Positions 45,801 to 55,383 of a stretch of DNA of 64,000 bases are shown one piece after another; the stretch's first letter is position 1; every line of letters starts with the position of its first letter. The DNA is from Galeopsis tetrahit (Eukaryota > Streptophyta > Magnoliopsida > Lamiales > Lamiaceae), in contig OY776131.1 of assembly GCA_963675135.1 (NCBI GenBank), positions 34,185,381 to 34,249,380 on the forward strand, given 5' to 3'. Both the position numbers and the translations under genes were made by a program. Below the pieces are notes generated by a model. That model saw nothing but the letters and a program-made list of their open reading frames with translations. It did no database searches and was not told the DNA's origin.

Positions 45801-48800
45801 CTACAATGCCACAACTTCCATTTATTCTCAGATAAGGCACTACTTTTGGACTTAGCCTTATTTACAACAGCAGTCAAATGACTAGATTTATTGACAGTAC
45901 TAGTAGGAGCAGCTCTACATGACTTCAAGCATCCAAAATCCAGCATGTAAAGTCCATCTTTAAGCACCCCTCTCAATAGAATCTTGTGAGACTTCATGTC
46001 CTTGACAAGACAACAATCAGCATAGAATTCAATAACAACATCATTGTCTTTAAGAAACTGAGATATGCTCATGAGATTTTTAGTAATGGCTGCTACATGT
46101 AAGACATTATTCATAGCAACATAACCATCATGCACAGGAAGATTAAAAGATCCTGTATGTAATATAGGAGTGGAGGTGCCATTTCCAACAATTAAAGAGT
46201 CCATACCTTGATATGGAGAGTTGATGTGAAGATTAGCAAGCTATGAAGTTACATGGTGAGTAGCTCCACTATCAACATACCAGGGAGAGTTAGCAGATTG
46301 AGTGCCAGAAGTGGAAGCTCCTTGATCCATATGACCAGTAAGAGCAGAGTTAGGAGCAGATGGATAGGGAGAGTATGTAGGCTGATGATGAGTAAGATGA
46401 GCTTGAAATGGAGTAGTGAGAGGTGGACGGGGAGCTGATATAGAGTGAGATGAGTTGGTAGGGAATGTCCTGGACATGGAATTCTCAAGGCCAGAGAAAG
46501 ACTGATCAAAACGCTTATAGCATTTAGCTGCAACATGAAATTTGCGGCCACACAATTGACAAACCACCCTAGGTTTATTGTACACCCTGCCTTTCCCATT
46601 GTTTCTATTATCTCTATTATCTCTAGAAACAGCATGAGCAGAAGGAGGAGCAGATGAGATGTTACCTCCTTGGATTTGGATAGAGTGTGTGCTATGATTG
46701 AGTAAGCGCACCTCATAAGCTTGCAAAATAGATTGAACCTCAGGCAGAGAGGGAATGATACCTCGAGTGGTAAGGGATACAACCACTGCATCAAACTCTG
46801 CACCAAGACCTCCAAGTATATACAAGACTAATTCAGCATCTGTGATGGCCTGACCAGCATGAAATAGGCCATCTGCAATGGATCTCATCTTTAGTATGAA
46901 TGCATCAATGCTCAAATCACCTTTCCTCACTGTCTGCAGCTGTAATCGAAGGATCATAGCCTTGGCACTGGATTGCGATTGAAACAGTAGCTCAAACACC
47001 AACCACAACTGAAATGAGTGCTCACATCGACTAACATGACCAAGCATGGTCTCAGAAACTGAGCTCAGAAGCCAACTGAGTAAGAACTGATCCTTTCTCT
47101 GCCAAGAGATCGAATCCGATGAAGATGTAGTCGGATCCGTCGGAGCAGCTGTGCACAGAAGCACATCTTCAAAGCAGTGTGCTCGGACTGAAGCAAGCAC
47201 TTGAACAGTGTCAATTGGGTAAGAGGCAAGACCAGCACCGTTTGTGATAAGCCATCCAAGGGCAAAACTAGCGAAGAAGTTATCCTGCAATGAACCAGTT
47301 AGGAGCACTGGCTTCAAAGAGTCGTACATTCAAAAATAAAGACCACGGTACACAATAATTCCAACACAAGAGATGTTGAACCCACGGTAAAGACCAGCAA
47401 TGCCATCTGATTTCATTGTCTTCCTGTAAACGTCAACCAAACCATCAAATTGCCTACCACCTCCTCCTTTCTTTGCAGCCTTGGCATCATTGGCAAGACG
47501 CGTACGAGCATAATCCAAGGAGTAAACAAAGAACAGTGAGGAAGCACCGGCAGCACCACCGGATGCAAGGTTTCCGGCAAACCATTTCCAATAACCATCA
47601 CGATCTTTCTTGAAGTTGAAGAGTCTTTTGAAATAGTCCTTGAAGGCAAAGTTTAAGGCCTGGGTCGGGAAATAACGGATAACATTAGCCGTGTTCCCTC
47701 TCCATAAGGATCCAAATCCTTCATCTGCGATTGTTCTCTTGAAACACTCTCCAATGCCCTTGTATGGTTCAGAAAGCCTGCCAACCTTAAGCATCTCGTC
47801 TTGGTTTTGGATCAAAAGCTTCACACGCTCAATAGGGGCAGCAACTGTTTTCGACACAGCAGCTGAAACTCCTCCCATCATAAAATCAATTGCAAAGCTA
47901 GCCAAACCCTTCTCTTGGGGGGCCTGAACAAACACTGGTGAAGCATGTGCAGAAACCAATGACAGGTCTTGGGCAGCTCTGCAAGTAGGAGGATATTGCA
48001 ATGCTGGATTTGTGTGATTGCCATAAGCAAACCTCCTCTGATATACACCTGAAAGGTGGGTACCTCCAATTCGAGACTGAACATCCTGGGAGAGACTGGA
48101 TCTCAGAAGAAGCTGATTTGCAACCTTCTGGGAAATAGTTGGGTACTGGCGTTGATCTGCCATTGTGTATTACTCTTTAAAAAACTCCTCTGCGCTCGAC
48201 TCGCCTAAAAAATGGGGAGAGATTCAGGAACGGAGGTGAGCAGAACACATTATACACATTCAAAGTTGGTATCATGAGATCCAATCTTTCCTCTTGATTT
48301 TGTTTTGTATTTTGCAAGATATACCCTTCTTCTATTCCTATTCTCCTTCATATCTTCATATCTTCAAATCCTTAACTGTCGTGTTCTTCGTGTAACAACT
48401 TCATATCTTCATATCTTCATATCTTCAAACTTTGTAACTGCCGTGTTCTTCGTGTAACCAACTCATATTCATCAATTTTTCAACTCCTCGATCCTCTGTT
48501 CCGCGCGCATACCTCTGTTTCCCTTCTGTTTTTTAGCTCAATCTTCATTCATGACTACTCAATCCAATTCCCCTTCCCTTCCTCGATTCATTACACTCTC
48601 AATTCGTCTTGATAATGATAACTATCCGTTTTGGCGTAATCAAGTGCTTGCTTCAGTCCGAGCACACTGCTTTGAAGATGTGCTTTTGTGCACAGCTGCT
48701 CCGACGGATCCGACTACATCTTCATCGGATTCGATCTCTTGGCAGAGAAAGGATCAGTTCTTACTCAGTTGGCTTCTGAGCTCAGTTTCTGAGACCATGC

Positions 48801-51800
48801 TTGGTCATGTTAGTCGATGTGAGCACTCATTTCAGTTGTGGTTGGTGTTTGAGCTACTGAGTATATACACAAAAGCAGGCAGCCGTAAAGCATGCAAACA
48901 TGCACACATGCTAGCTAACACACTCACTATATACATACAAATACATATAGAAGGGTAGTTACATATTTAACTAATGGTTGTTAGATAGAAAGCTCTAGAA
49001 CATTGAGCCATCTATATATAGTGTACAACACACACATTATACTCTTTGAGTTGAAAATATACAAATTTAACATGGTATCATGAGATCCAATCTTTCCTCT
49101 TGATTTTGTTTTGTATTTTGCAAGATATACCCTTCTTCTATTCCTATTCTCCTTCATATCTTCATATCTTCAAATCCTTAACTGCCGTGTTCTTCGTGTA
49201 ACAACTTCATATCTTCATATCTTCATATCTTCAAACTTTGTAACTGCCTGCTTTTGTGTATATACTTCAACAACTTATCACTCAATTCACCTGAACTTGA
49301 GTTATATAACTAGTCTGAATCCAACTGCACTGAAATAAATTTAGCTGGTTTTACTCATCTGATTATCCCATTTGATTTAAAAGCTAATATTCATCACACC
49401 TGTTTTTGAGTCGAACATCAAGTATTCGGCTTGAAACATCAAGTATTCGGCTTGAATAAACTCGAATAACAACAATTACTGATTGAATTGATTAATCAGG
49501 TTTCGGCTGGTGTATCCGTTGTTGCAGCAATATATATGATAGTTTTTGTAAAGGAAAAAAGTAGAGAAAGAGATGCATTGGAGCAGCCGATCTTAGAAGT
49601 TACAGAATGTAAAGCATCAAATAAGATTGGAAAAATTCCATCTCCAGGGGATGTATTTCACTTGCTAAAGAGTAGGTAAGACATTAACTCATTATGTATG
49701 CACATGGAAAATTAGTTTATTGCTATCTATCAATATCACCATATGCATATTAAGATACTATACTAACTTCATCCCGATAAAAGCTACCCATAATTTGTAA
49801 ATCGATTAATTTCTAACTTGACTGCAAATCGATTAATTTTGTTGTAGCACTACATTGTCATTGGCAGCATTTGTTGCTTTCTTCAATAGCCTTGCAGAGG
49901 CTGGACTTGAATCATTCATACTGGTACTTCAATACCCTTTCATTTGTTACTAGGTTAAAAAGTTTTTTAATGACTAGAATTATAACTTATCTAGTTAAAA
50001 GTCTTTAACTACAGAAATTGACTTTTAGTGACGGTTCTGTCATTAATTTTTAATTTTTTGTCAAAAGACTTTTAGCAAGATAAACAATAATGAGAGAATT
50101 ATATCATTAAAAGACTGTTTTCTTGTAGTGATATATATTCTCTAATCTCTATGGTCCAATTTTGGTTGTAAAAAAAAAAAATCACAATTACGATTTAGTC
50201 TCAATATTTTAAACTCCGCCCAATGTCACACGAATGTTTAGCCCCATGCATACTTGTCTACTGCTCAAAAATTTCCCCATAAGGCCATAAAACGATGCCG
50301 TTTACAATTTTCTGAAGATTACGAGGTCAAAATTGGACAAATTTTTTACAATTGAGACTAAAATTGAAAATGTAAAATTTTTAGGGTTGAAATTGGACAG
50401 GAGACAAATTGTGGAAAAAAAAAAAAACTAACTCTTATTTATATATAATTGCAGTATTTCTTAAAAGCACGTTTCCATTTCAAGAAAGACCAGTTTGCGT
50501 ATGTGATGCTTATTGGCTATGGTGGAGCAGCTATATCAAATGTATATATCTTCACACCCTCTTACCTTTAGTTTTTTGATAATGGAGTTTCACATTTCTG
50601 ACATATATATATATACTTAATTTTGCAGACAATCTTGATGCCTACATTTGGTCCTCTTATTGGGGAGCACACATTGTTATCCTTAGGACTCTTTGCTGGA
50701 TTTCTGAATGTAGCTTCCCAAACTCACTTTCTTGTACATTACTCCCTTCGTCCCGTAAAAGTTTTCATACATTCACCGTAAACTTTTACGGGACGGAGTA
50801 ATTGTTATTGGAACTTGGAAGGTGATATTAATGATTTGTGTTTGGTGCAGATGTTTATAGACAGCATAGCATGGGCTCCCTGGGTATGGTACATATGTTG
50901 ATGATTACAAAGTTTTAAGTGAACCAGTTTTGCGCTTCGTGCAATTGATTTGCATTATGCTTGTGCACTTAACAATATTCATTACAAAAAAATTGACATT
51001 AAATTAATTCTTATCAACAAAATATGTCATTAAAAATCAATTTCATATCATTAAATGGGCATATAATGACATAAATATTTTGAAGGTCAATTTTTTTTGT
51101 AGTGATTAGTTGTTTCATTAAATGATGCTTCCTCCGTCCAATTTCGTTATTCCTATTTCCTATTTTTCTATTTGTCCAATTTTATTATTCTCATTTTTTT
51201 TTTGAAAATAATATCATTCATAATACTTTATTTTTAGTCACTATCCTCAAATTATTTGTTTTATACATAAACTAATTAATATTCATTAAAATTTGTGTAT
51301 TCGAAAAAATGAAGGTAATGAATTTGGACGAGAAGTATTAATTTGAGTATATAAAACTGATTTAGTTAATGCTGATATACGATTTTAGTGTTGGGTCTTC
51401 ATGATTTAATATATATGTAGGTAGCATATGCTTCTGCTTCGTTGTGCGCTTTGGCTTTCGTGGTGAGCCCAAACGTGAGTCCAGTTATTTTACTTTAATT
51501 TTTCTGCTATATATTACTTCCTCCGTCCAATTTTATTGTTCTCACTTTTCTTTTTTGGTTGTCCAATTTTATTATGTCCATACTTTTTGAAAATAATACT
51601 ATTCATACTACTTTATCTCCACCCTTCTATCATCATTTATTTACCCACTTTGCCACTTACTTTATTCATAAATAATAACTTTATCTATAAATGGACTCCA
51701 CAACATTCCATCACACCCCTCACTTATCTATTTTATACATAAACTAATCAATATTCATTAAAATTCGTGTCCGGAGAAGTGGGCATAATAAAATTGGACG

Positions 51801-53571
51801 AGGGAGTATTAGCTACTGCTGACATACATTATTCTTACAGTTACGAAGCATAATATCAAAACAAGTTGGACCCAATGAACAGGTCAGTTCTATATAATTC
51901 ACTGGAATTTTTTTAATGACAATATTTTAGATTATTTTTTATTTTGCGCATTTCTGCCAGCAAAAAAAATTAATTTTCGCACATTTAAGTCAAATACAGC
52001 TCTAAATGTGCAAAAATCAAAATTTTATTAGGCTAAATGTGCAATTTTTTATTGACTTGTCAAACTGAAAAAATACCGTTCTAACTTTGCAACCTTCAAA
52101 CTTAGGACCAAAAAGCATTATTCCCTCATTGGCTGTTTACTTAGAAACCAAGTTGAAACTATACATATTTGATTGATAACTATTTTTTAACACAAGATTT
52201 AAGAAATATAATATTAAAATGATATAAAACTTTAGAGAGAGAAACATGAAAAAGAAAAGATCAATAGAGAGACAGTGAGATATTGACATTTTAAAAAATG
52301 TGTCAATTATATTGGAACGATAAAAATGATAAATGAGTCAATTACAATCGGACGGAGAAAGTATAATATTATAAGTTCTTACAGAGAAATATTATTAGTG
52401 GCGTATATATATAAATAAAGTTGGTATAATACATTATCTTTGTATTAATTGATTAGGGACTCGCACAAGGATGCATTTTGGGTATAACGGAACTAGCATA
52501 CTCAATCTCTCCCTTCATCTATGGCCCTCTTTCAGGTATTTCCAAATTTCATCCATCCATATAGTTAGGAATTGGATCTTATATATATATATATATATGA
52601 CTGTCATATGCAGAAGGGGACCGTTGAATTTCACACATACACATATATCTATATGGATGTGTGAGATCTAACGATCCTCCTCCTGCACATGACGATCATG
52701 TACATAAGAGAATCCAATTCCTAAGTATAACTTAATAATCATACATTTACCATTCAAACCTAATTTGTTCTTCTTAAATTAATACAGCATTGTTTTTGGG
52801 TGAGGATGCTCCATTTCATTTTCAAGGTTTCAGCATCCTTTGCATTGGACTTGCTTGGGTAACAATATAATCATCATTCCCATTATAGTTCACTATTCAA
52901 TAATTGTCATTAATGAATTTGAACCGAGCGTCCCGGTTATTAGACATGCACAAATCGAAACCTAAATCGTAACTGAACCGGATGATTTGTAACTGCTGGT
53001 TTGGCCGAACCACCGGTTACAGTTAAAAAATCAACCCGTAACCAATGGTGGTTCAGTTACGATTATGGATTTTCAAAACTAACGATTTCGGTTAAATTGC
53101 TGGTTTGGCGGTTAAACCTTCGATTTAACGGTTTTTTTTTATTTTAATTATATACAATTCTTCTATTTTCATTTTTAAAAAAAATATACACAGTTCTTCT
53201 ATTTTCTAAGTATTAATTTAAGTGATATAACTTGTAGTATTAAATTCTAGTAATGTATTTTCTTTAAAAAAAAGAGTTAAAACGAAGAAAAAAAAAACGA
53301 GCGAAAAAAAAAAAAAACCGTTTGAACCGCCGGTTAAAAACCAAACAGGGGTTCAAAAACTGATAGTAACCAGCTCGGTTACAGTTCGGTTTCGGTTACA
53401 CATATCCAAAAACCGGTTGTTTTAATCGTTTTTGCATGTCTATTGGTTTATATCCAATATTTTTTATCACTTATAATTCGTGTCTTTTCGCAGCTAGTCG
53501 GATTCTTTCTGAGTATATTGATTCCGATATTATCGAGAAACAAATCCAGAAGCCAAAGTATGATGGTGTAA
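39837..53571 (+). CDS. major facilitator transporter, tetracycline-efflux/HIAT1-like
   Basis: A 12-helix membrane carrier of the group that includes plant MEE15-like proteins; the substrate is unknown. Fourteen GT-AG exons: 39837-40001, 40086-40197, 40728-40840, 40931-41053, 49500-49675, 49848-49923, 50455-50541, 50629-50709, 50851-50883, 51421-51474, 51841-51882, 52457-52535, 52788-52858, 53494-53571. They total 1290 nt, 429 aa plus stop, in frame throughout. The family motif A, GNLSDVYGRK, lies in the loop after helix 2 (exon 2). Hydrophobic segments such as 'VSAGVSVVAAIYMIVFV' alternate with short loops, and the charged central loop (exon 5, 'VKEKSRERDALEQP') separates the halves. Exons 9-11 are only 33-54 nt. 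Intron 4 is 8.4 kb and filled with transposons; introns 8, 10, 11 and 13 also hold MITEs. No coding lesion was found. Confidence 0.88.
41641..41926. mobile_element. mariner/Stowaway-type MITE in MFS intron 4
   Basis: Ends CTCCCTCCGTCCCATACTTG and CAAGTATGGGACGGAGGGAG are perfect complements (at least 26 bp) with TA on both outer sides. No ORF. The CTCCCTCCGTCC end is typical of plant Stowaway-like elements. Confidence 0.9.
42419..42710. mobile_element. mariner/Stowaway-type MITE, second copy type
   Basis: Starts CTCTCCTTCCAATTTTATTA and ends TTGAAATTGGACGGAGGGAG, with TA flanks. Related by its 'GTCCAATTTTATTATTC' interior to the MITEs at 51128 and 51517. Confidence 0.8.
42883..43101 (-). repeat. 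3' LTR of the chimeric copia element (219 bp)
   Basis: On the minus strand it reads TGTTGAAGTATATACACAAA to AATTTAACA. A TATA-rich stretch (CTATATATAG) is present in it. The same sequence, without its first 6 bases, is found in the opposite orientation at 48860-49072. Confidence 0.88.
43130..46204 (-). CDS. copia integrase, reverse transcriptase and RNase H
   Basis: A 1024-residue open frame. After the protease remainder come the pre-integrase zinc motif ('WHCRLGHPNDSTL', 'CDECKIGKM'), the integrase core ('IHMDVWGPAS', 'LQHDMGSEF', 'QNGLVERKHQHI', with D, D and E present), a Ser/Thr/Pro-rich linker (residues about 410-500), reverse transcriptase ('KWLFRVKYNKDGT', 'QQVDINNAFLKG', 'LYGLKQAPKAWY', catalytic 'LVYVDDILITG') and RNase H ('GFVDADYASSIDDRRSTSGF', 'STEAEYRALA', 'WCDNQGAI', 'KHIEVDVHFLREKV'). 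No internal stop exists. It is in the same frame as the gag ORF, separated from it by one stop at 46241 inside the protease, so the original gag-pol was one frame. Confidence 0.9.
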   Translation of the reverse strand: MDSLIVGNGTSTPILHTGSFNLPVHDGYVAMNNVLHVAAITKNLMSISQFLKDNDVVIEFYADCCLVKDMKSHKILLRGVLKDGLYMLDFGCLKSCRAAPTSTVNKSSHLTAVVNKAKSKSSALSENKWKLWHCRLGHPNDSTLSTVLKSLNIPCMHPHSSFCDECKIGKMHLKHFSSVVHHTMSPFELIHMDVWGPASSVSIEGYKYYLSIVDDYARFVWIFPLMAKSEVVSVFTQFMNTVERLFGKPIKALQHDMGSEFMPVAKLVKPLGIQVRLSCAYTHPQNGLVERKHQHIIEFGLAMLARSKLDMAFWWHAVSTAVHLINMLPSPVTNHISPFQLLHNKAPDYLSLRVFGCACFPFLRPYNTSKLQFRSSKCIFLGYNSDHKGYKCLHESGKIFVSASVQFNEEEFPSFTLSKPPSVNDSPIFSAQLPEPINTTPTPSYTPSSSDHELSPHTSTHSTSSSSRYMLHVIPALPSPPQLSTTSSPPIHTSHPMQTRSKSGIYKPKALLSITPIHEPTSVTEASKSPEWRQAMQLEYDALIQNGTWSLVPPSADIHPITTKWLFRVKYNKDGTVERYKARLVARGFQQQAGVDFFSTFSPVIKPVTLRIVFTLVVSKGWSIQQVDINNAFLKGVLHETVYIAQPEGFVHSHHPNHVCKLHKALYGLKQAPKAWYDTLKAFLIQQGFTHSNSDHCLFHRLLHGQLTLLLVYVDDILITGDNSTHIQQLIDTLHSQFSLKHLGEINYFLGIEAHSTHSLIKLTQSKYVSDIISKAHLTDSKPCPTPICPSSKLSLADSPLFDNPTLYRSIVGALQYLTLTRPDISFSVNKLSQFLQNPSQNHWKACKRVLRYLKGSLSHDITFSPISDFRLQGFVDADYASSIDDRRSTSGFCITLGHNLISWSSRKQNVVARSSTEAEYRALALATTDLMWITSLCKEIHIPISTPSLLWCDNQGAITLAFSPAFHSRTKHIEVDVHFLREKVQTGVLDIRFITSEDQPADLLTKPIAPARFAHLLSWFKLM
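46241..47329 (-). pseudogene. carrier-Gag fusion: 42 carrier residues then copia Gag and protease start
   Basis: Residues 1-42 continue the ADP/ATP carrier ('GAGLASYPIDTV'), and from residue 43 the sequence is copia Gag ('QVLASVRAHCFEDVLLC', 'WQRKDQFLLSWLLSSVSE'), with the CCHC knuckle 'CQLCGRKFHVAAKC' near residues 258-271 and the protease site 'WYVDSGATHHV' at the end. The junction is at 47203/47204. The normal first 31 or so Gag codons are replaced by the carrier; they survive only in the inverted copy at 48551-48640. The frame ends in a single TAG at 46241-46243, 12 codons before the pol frame. It is the same frame as the carrier upstream. Confidence 0.87.
47330..48163 (-). pseudogene. 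AAC: captured cDNA of mitochondrial ADP/ATP carrier
   Basis: The 277-aa frame starts MADQRQYPTISQKVANQ, has a plant-type N-terminal extension, then carrier repeats: 'FMMGGVSAAVSKTVAAPIER', 'PYKGIGECFKRT', 'GFGSLWRGNTANVIRYFPTQ', 'ALNFAFKDYF', and the second repeat 'YSLDYARTRLANDAKA', 'GIAGLYRGFNISC'. The protein exchanges ADP and ATP across the inner mitochondrial membrane. There are no introns and about 100 nt of apparent 5' UTR precede the ATG, as in an mRNA copy. A nonsense codon TGA replaces a Gly codon (between 'RGLYF' and 'MYDSL') at 47330-47332; the frame then continues 42 codons into Gag. The third repeat and the RRRMMM signature, expected right after 'SYPIDTV', are lost. It cannot work as a carrier. 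Confidence 0.9.
48164..48266 (-). other. 5' UTR of the captured carrier mRNA
   Basis: The 103 bases upstream of the carrier ATG match neither the copia leader nor the LTR and have UTR-like composition. They end exactly where the inverted copia leader begins (PBS TGGTATCATGAGATCC at 48267). Interpreted as the 5' end of the host transcript. Confidence 0.65.
48267..48859 (+). pseudogene. inverted copia leader and Gag N-terminus
   Basis: This segment runs opposite to the rest of the element. It starts at the primer site TGGTATCATGAGATCC, has a leader with repeated CATATCTT units, and then an ATG at 48551 starts Gag ('MTTQSNSPSLPRFITLSIRL'). The part 48641-48859 is the exact inverted counterpart of 46985-47203 (219 bp). 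At 48859 Gag stops matching and LTR sequence begins, giving an unrelated tail to the frame (to 48958). Confidence 0.85.
48860..49243 (+). repeat. inverted LTR and leader of the chimeric copia element
   Basis: 48860-49072 is the LTR lacking its first 6 bases, in plus orientation; it is followed without a gap by the primer site TGGTATCATGAGATCC (49073) and about 155 bases of leader matching 48283 on. A TG shared by Gag and LTR lies at the Gag-LTR junction, consistent with microhomology. Confidence 0.85.
49244..49272 (-). repeat. 29-bp LTR terminus at the right end
   Basis: CTGCCTGCTTTTGTGTATATACTTCAACA is the outer 29 bp of the LTR in the same orientation as 42883-43101. It gives the chimera a proper right terminus for integrase despite the rearrangement behind it. 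Confidence 0.8.
50742..50798. mobile_element. 57-bp mariner-type mini-MITE in MFS intron 8
   Basis: CTCCCTTCGTCCCGTAAAAG and CTTTTACGGGACGGAG are complementary with TA flanks, leaving a very short loop. It is almost entirely palindrome. Confidence 0.75.
51128..51335. mobile_element. mariner-type MITE in MFS intron 10
   Basis: CTTCCTCCGTCCAATTTCGT on the left and GAATTTGGACGAGAAG on the right form imperfect inverted ends. The interior has the same 'TGTCCAATTTTATTATTC' phrase as the MITEs at 42419 and 51517. Confidence 0.7.
51517..51806. mobile_element. mariner-type MITE in MFS intron 10-11 interval
   Basis: CTTCCTCCGTCCAATTTTATT on the left, AATAAAATTGGACGAGGGAG on the right, TA flanks. It lies just upstream of the exon starting at 51841. 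Confidence 0.8.
52941..53442. mobile_element. probable MITE with TAGACATGCA ends in MFS intron 13
   Basis: TAGACATGCACAAATCG and CGTTTTTGCATGTCTA are inverted ends. The interior has many GGTTCGGTTA/TAACCG motifs in both directions, the subterminal style of hAT-type MITEs. The flanking 8-mers (CCGGTTAT and TTGGTTTA) do not match well, so the target duplication is unproven. Confidence 0.6.
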
Positions 53572-54972
53572 TCACTGAGCATAAATTTTAGAAGAAGATG
53601 ATGATCACTGATCATTAGAACCGTGTATTCATCACAAAACTTCCAAACATTATGTATATGTTTTAATGATCTCAGAAAACAACCTTGTTTTTGAGAATTA
53701 ATATATATACTATTTCATTTGTGGGTAACTAGGTATGTAAAACGACATACTGAATGGTCTGCAGTGCTATATATAGATATGGAACAATGTTATCGTCCTA
53801 ATTACTATGTTCAATCATTTTCTTCATTATCAATGCATGTGAATCATAAATTTATGTATGTTAAATTCAATTAATTTCATTTTATTATTAATCAATAAAT
53901 ATTCAATTCGATGTATTAATGTTGCTATTTTGAAGTGCGGTGCTATTGCTAGCGGCACAAATAAGAAATAAAACAAAAAAGTTGAATCCAATATTAAACA
54001 AATTCTTGTATCAGTTGAAATGATAGATGAGACATGATTCTTTTGTTAGTATAAAAAAATCAAACATCTGATAATATTATATTGAAAATAATATTTGTTA
54101 AAAATTAAGTAGAGTGGAACACAAAACAGAAAAAGTGAAAAAATGAATTAAACCTTATTCTGAAGTGGGAGAAGGAGAATCATTAATTAATATTTAAAGT
54201 TAATTACTCCATTTCGGAAGTTTTGAGTATACATTTCGGTTGATACTGTATTTTTCAATTTATAGTGAGTGATAATTTTGAGTAATTGTAGACAACTTAT
54301 ACCTTTTACTAATATTATACATTTTATTTGGATGGTTGATAATTTGTTTTCTTTATTGGTGGTTTGGGGTTCGAAACCTTTTCAGGAGTAACATTGTCAT
54401 ATTTTTCATGTAATAGTATTGCGTTATTACACTTGACAATACTACGTTCAACACGTAATAATGTTTCCCTTGTAATATTACTGTCAATTTTTAAATCTTG
54501 TGATAAATATAGGGTTCGTACTTTTTTTTTTTTTTTTTAAGTCTGGCCCAACACATATTCTCACTCATAGTTCTACTTTTAAAATTATTTAACACATGTT
54601 GATATGAAAAATCTAGTTCGTTAATTAATTTTTTTTCCACATGTCATACATTCAAAATATTTAATATAAATTAATTTTATGGACTATATATTTGATCAGT
54701 TGGTTATTGCTCTTAATTTTTTATTTTAAAATTTAAAGAGTTAATTTTTATGATTCAATGATAATACAAATGTAGTAGAAAATCATTTTTAAATTCACTA
54801 AAAATGGCTAAAAAGACCTTAAAAAGGTTTGCCGGTAAAGCTTGAGCCAAAAAATAAAATATCAGGTCAAACTTTTTTATTTTATTTTATAAAGTTTAAT
54901 TCGATCTGAGTCATTTTCACCCTAACTTTATTCATAAATAAACAACGAATTTTTAAAATATGTATAAACAAA
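53572..54972. other. AT-rich spacer and 3' UTR of the MFS gene
   Basis: No gene or clear repeat is visible. The first part probably holds the MFS 3' UTR. A poly-T run of about 18 bases lies near 54522-54539. Confidence 0.5.
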
Positions 54973-54993
54973 CACTACAAAATAATGCAGAAA

Positions 54994-55270
54994 TGGCATC
55001 GGGGAAGGCATCGGATCTGCCGTCCCCATAGATGAAGGCAACGGCAAAGGCATCGGCAGTGTGCCGATGCCAATATGGTCGATGCCATTTAAATGGCATC
55101 GGATTTGGGGAAAACCGATGCGAAATGGCATCGGCAGGTCGCCGTTACCAAATGGCATCGGGGCCCACTGCCGATGCCATTTCGCATCGGGGAAACCGCC
55201 GTTACCAAATGGCATCGGGGCCCACTGCCGATGCCATTTTGCATCGGGCCTATTGCCGATGCCTTTTTAT
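54994..55270. repeat. CACTA subterminal repeats, left
   Basis: Many copies of GGCATCGG and its complement CCGATGCC, with the longer phrase ACCAAATGGCATCGGGGCCC and CCGATGCCATTT repeated in tandem. Such arrays bind the element's TNPA-like protein. Confidence 0.9.
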
Positions 55271-55284
55271 TAAAATTTAAAAAA

Positions 55285-55352
55285 CCCGAACCTGGGATTC
55301 GAACCCAGGTCGATAGGCCACCAACACCCACCCCCCACCGCTGGGCCACCCC
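55285..55352 (-). other. tRNA-like module 1 inside the CACTA end
   Basis: On the minus strand it has an A-box-like TGGCCCAGCGG (55338-55348) and a B-box-like GGGTTCGAATCCC (55294-55306) about 31 bases apart, as in a tRNA, with a good T stem. The acceptor stem is not convincing, so it is a tRNA-derived or SINE-like sequence rather than a tRNA gene. Confidence 0.6.
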
Positions 55353-55383
55353 ATTTTTCGGAAATCTGGCCATTTTCGCTATT

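Larger units (their letters stand above)
42883..49272 (-). mobile_element. copia retrotransposon with captured ADP/ATP carrier cDNA
   Basis: Reading on the minus strand, the 3' end is conventional: gag, protease, integrase, reverse transcriptase, RNase H, a purine tract (CTTCCGGGGCA) and a 219-bp LTR at 42883-43101. The 5' end is not. Instead of LTR, leader and gag start in order, it holds 29 bp of LTR start (49244-49272), then leader, PBS, LTR, gag start and leader all in the opposite orientation (49243-48267), then a carrier cDNA in sense (48266-47204), which joins gag at codon QVLASV. The outer ends are still genuine LTR termini (TGTTAAA...TTCAACA). No 5-bp target duplication is evident (TTCAC against ACTTA). 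It lies in MFS intron 4, antisense to the gene. Confidence 0.88.

Noticed and set aside
47330..48163. Functional ADP/ATP carrier gene
   Set aside because: No introns, a nonsense codon, loss of the third carrier repeat, and direct fusion to Gag inside an LTR element show it is a captured cDNA.
52933..53450. 8-bp target duplication around the TAGACATGCA element
   Set aside because: CCGGTTAT and TTGGTTTA agree at only some positions, so I do not claim a duplication.
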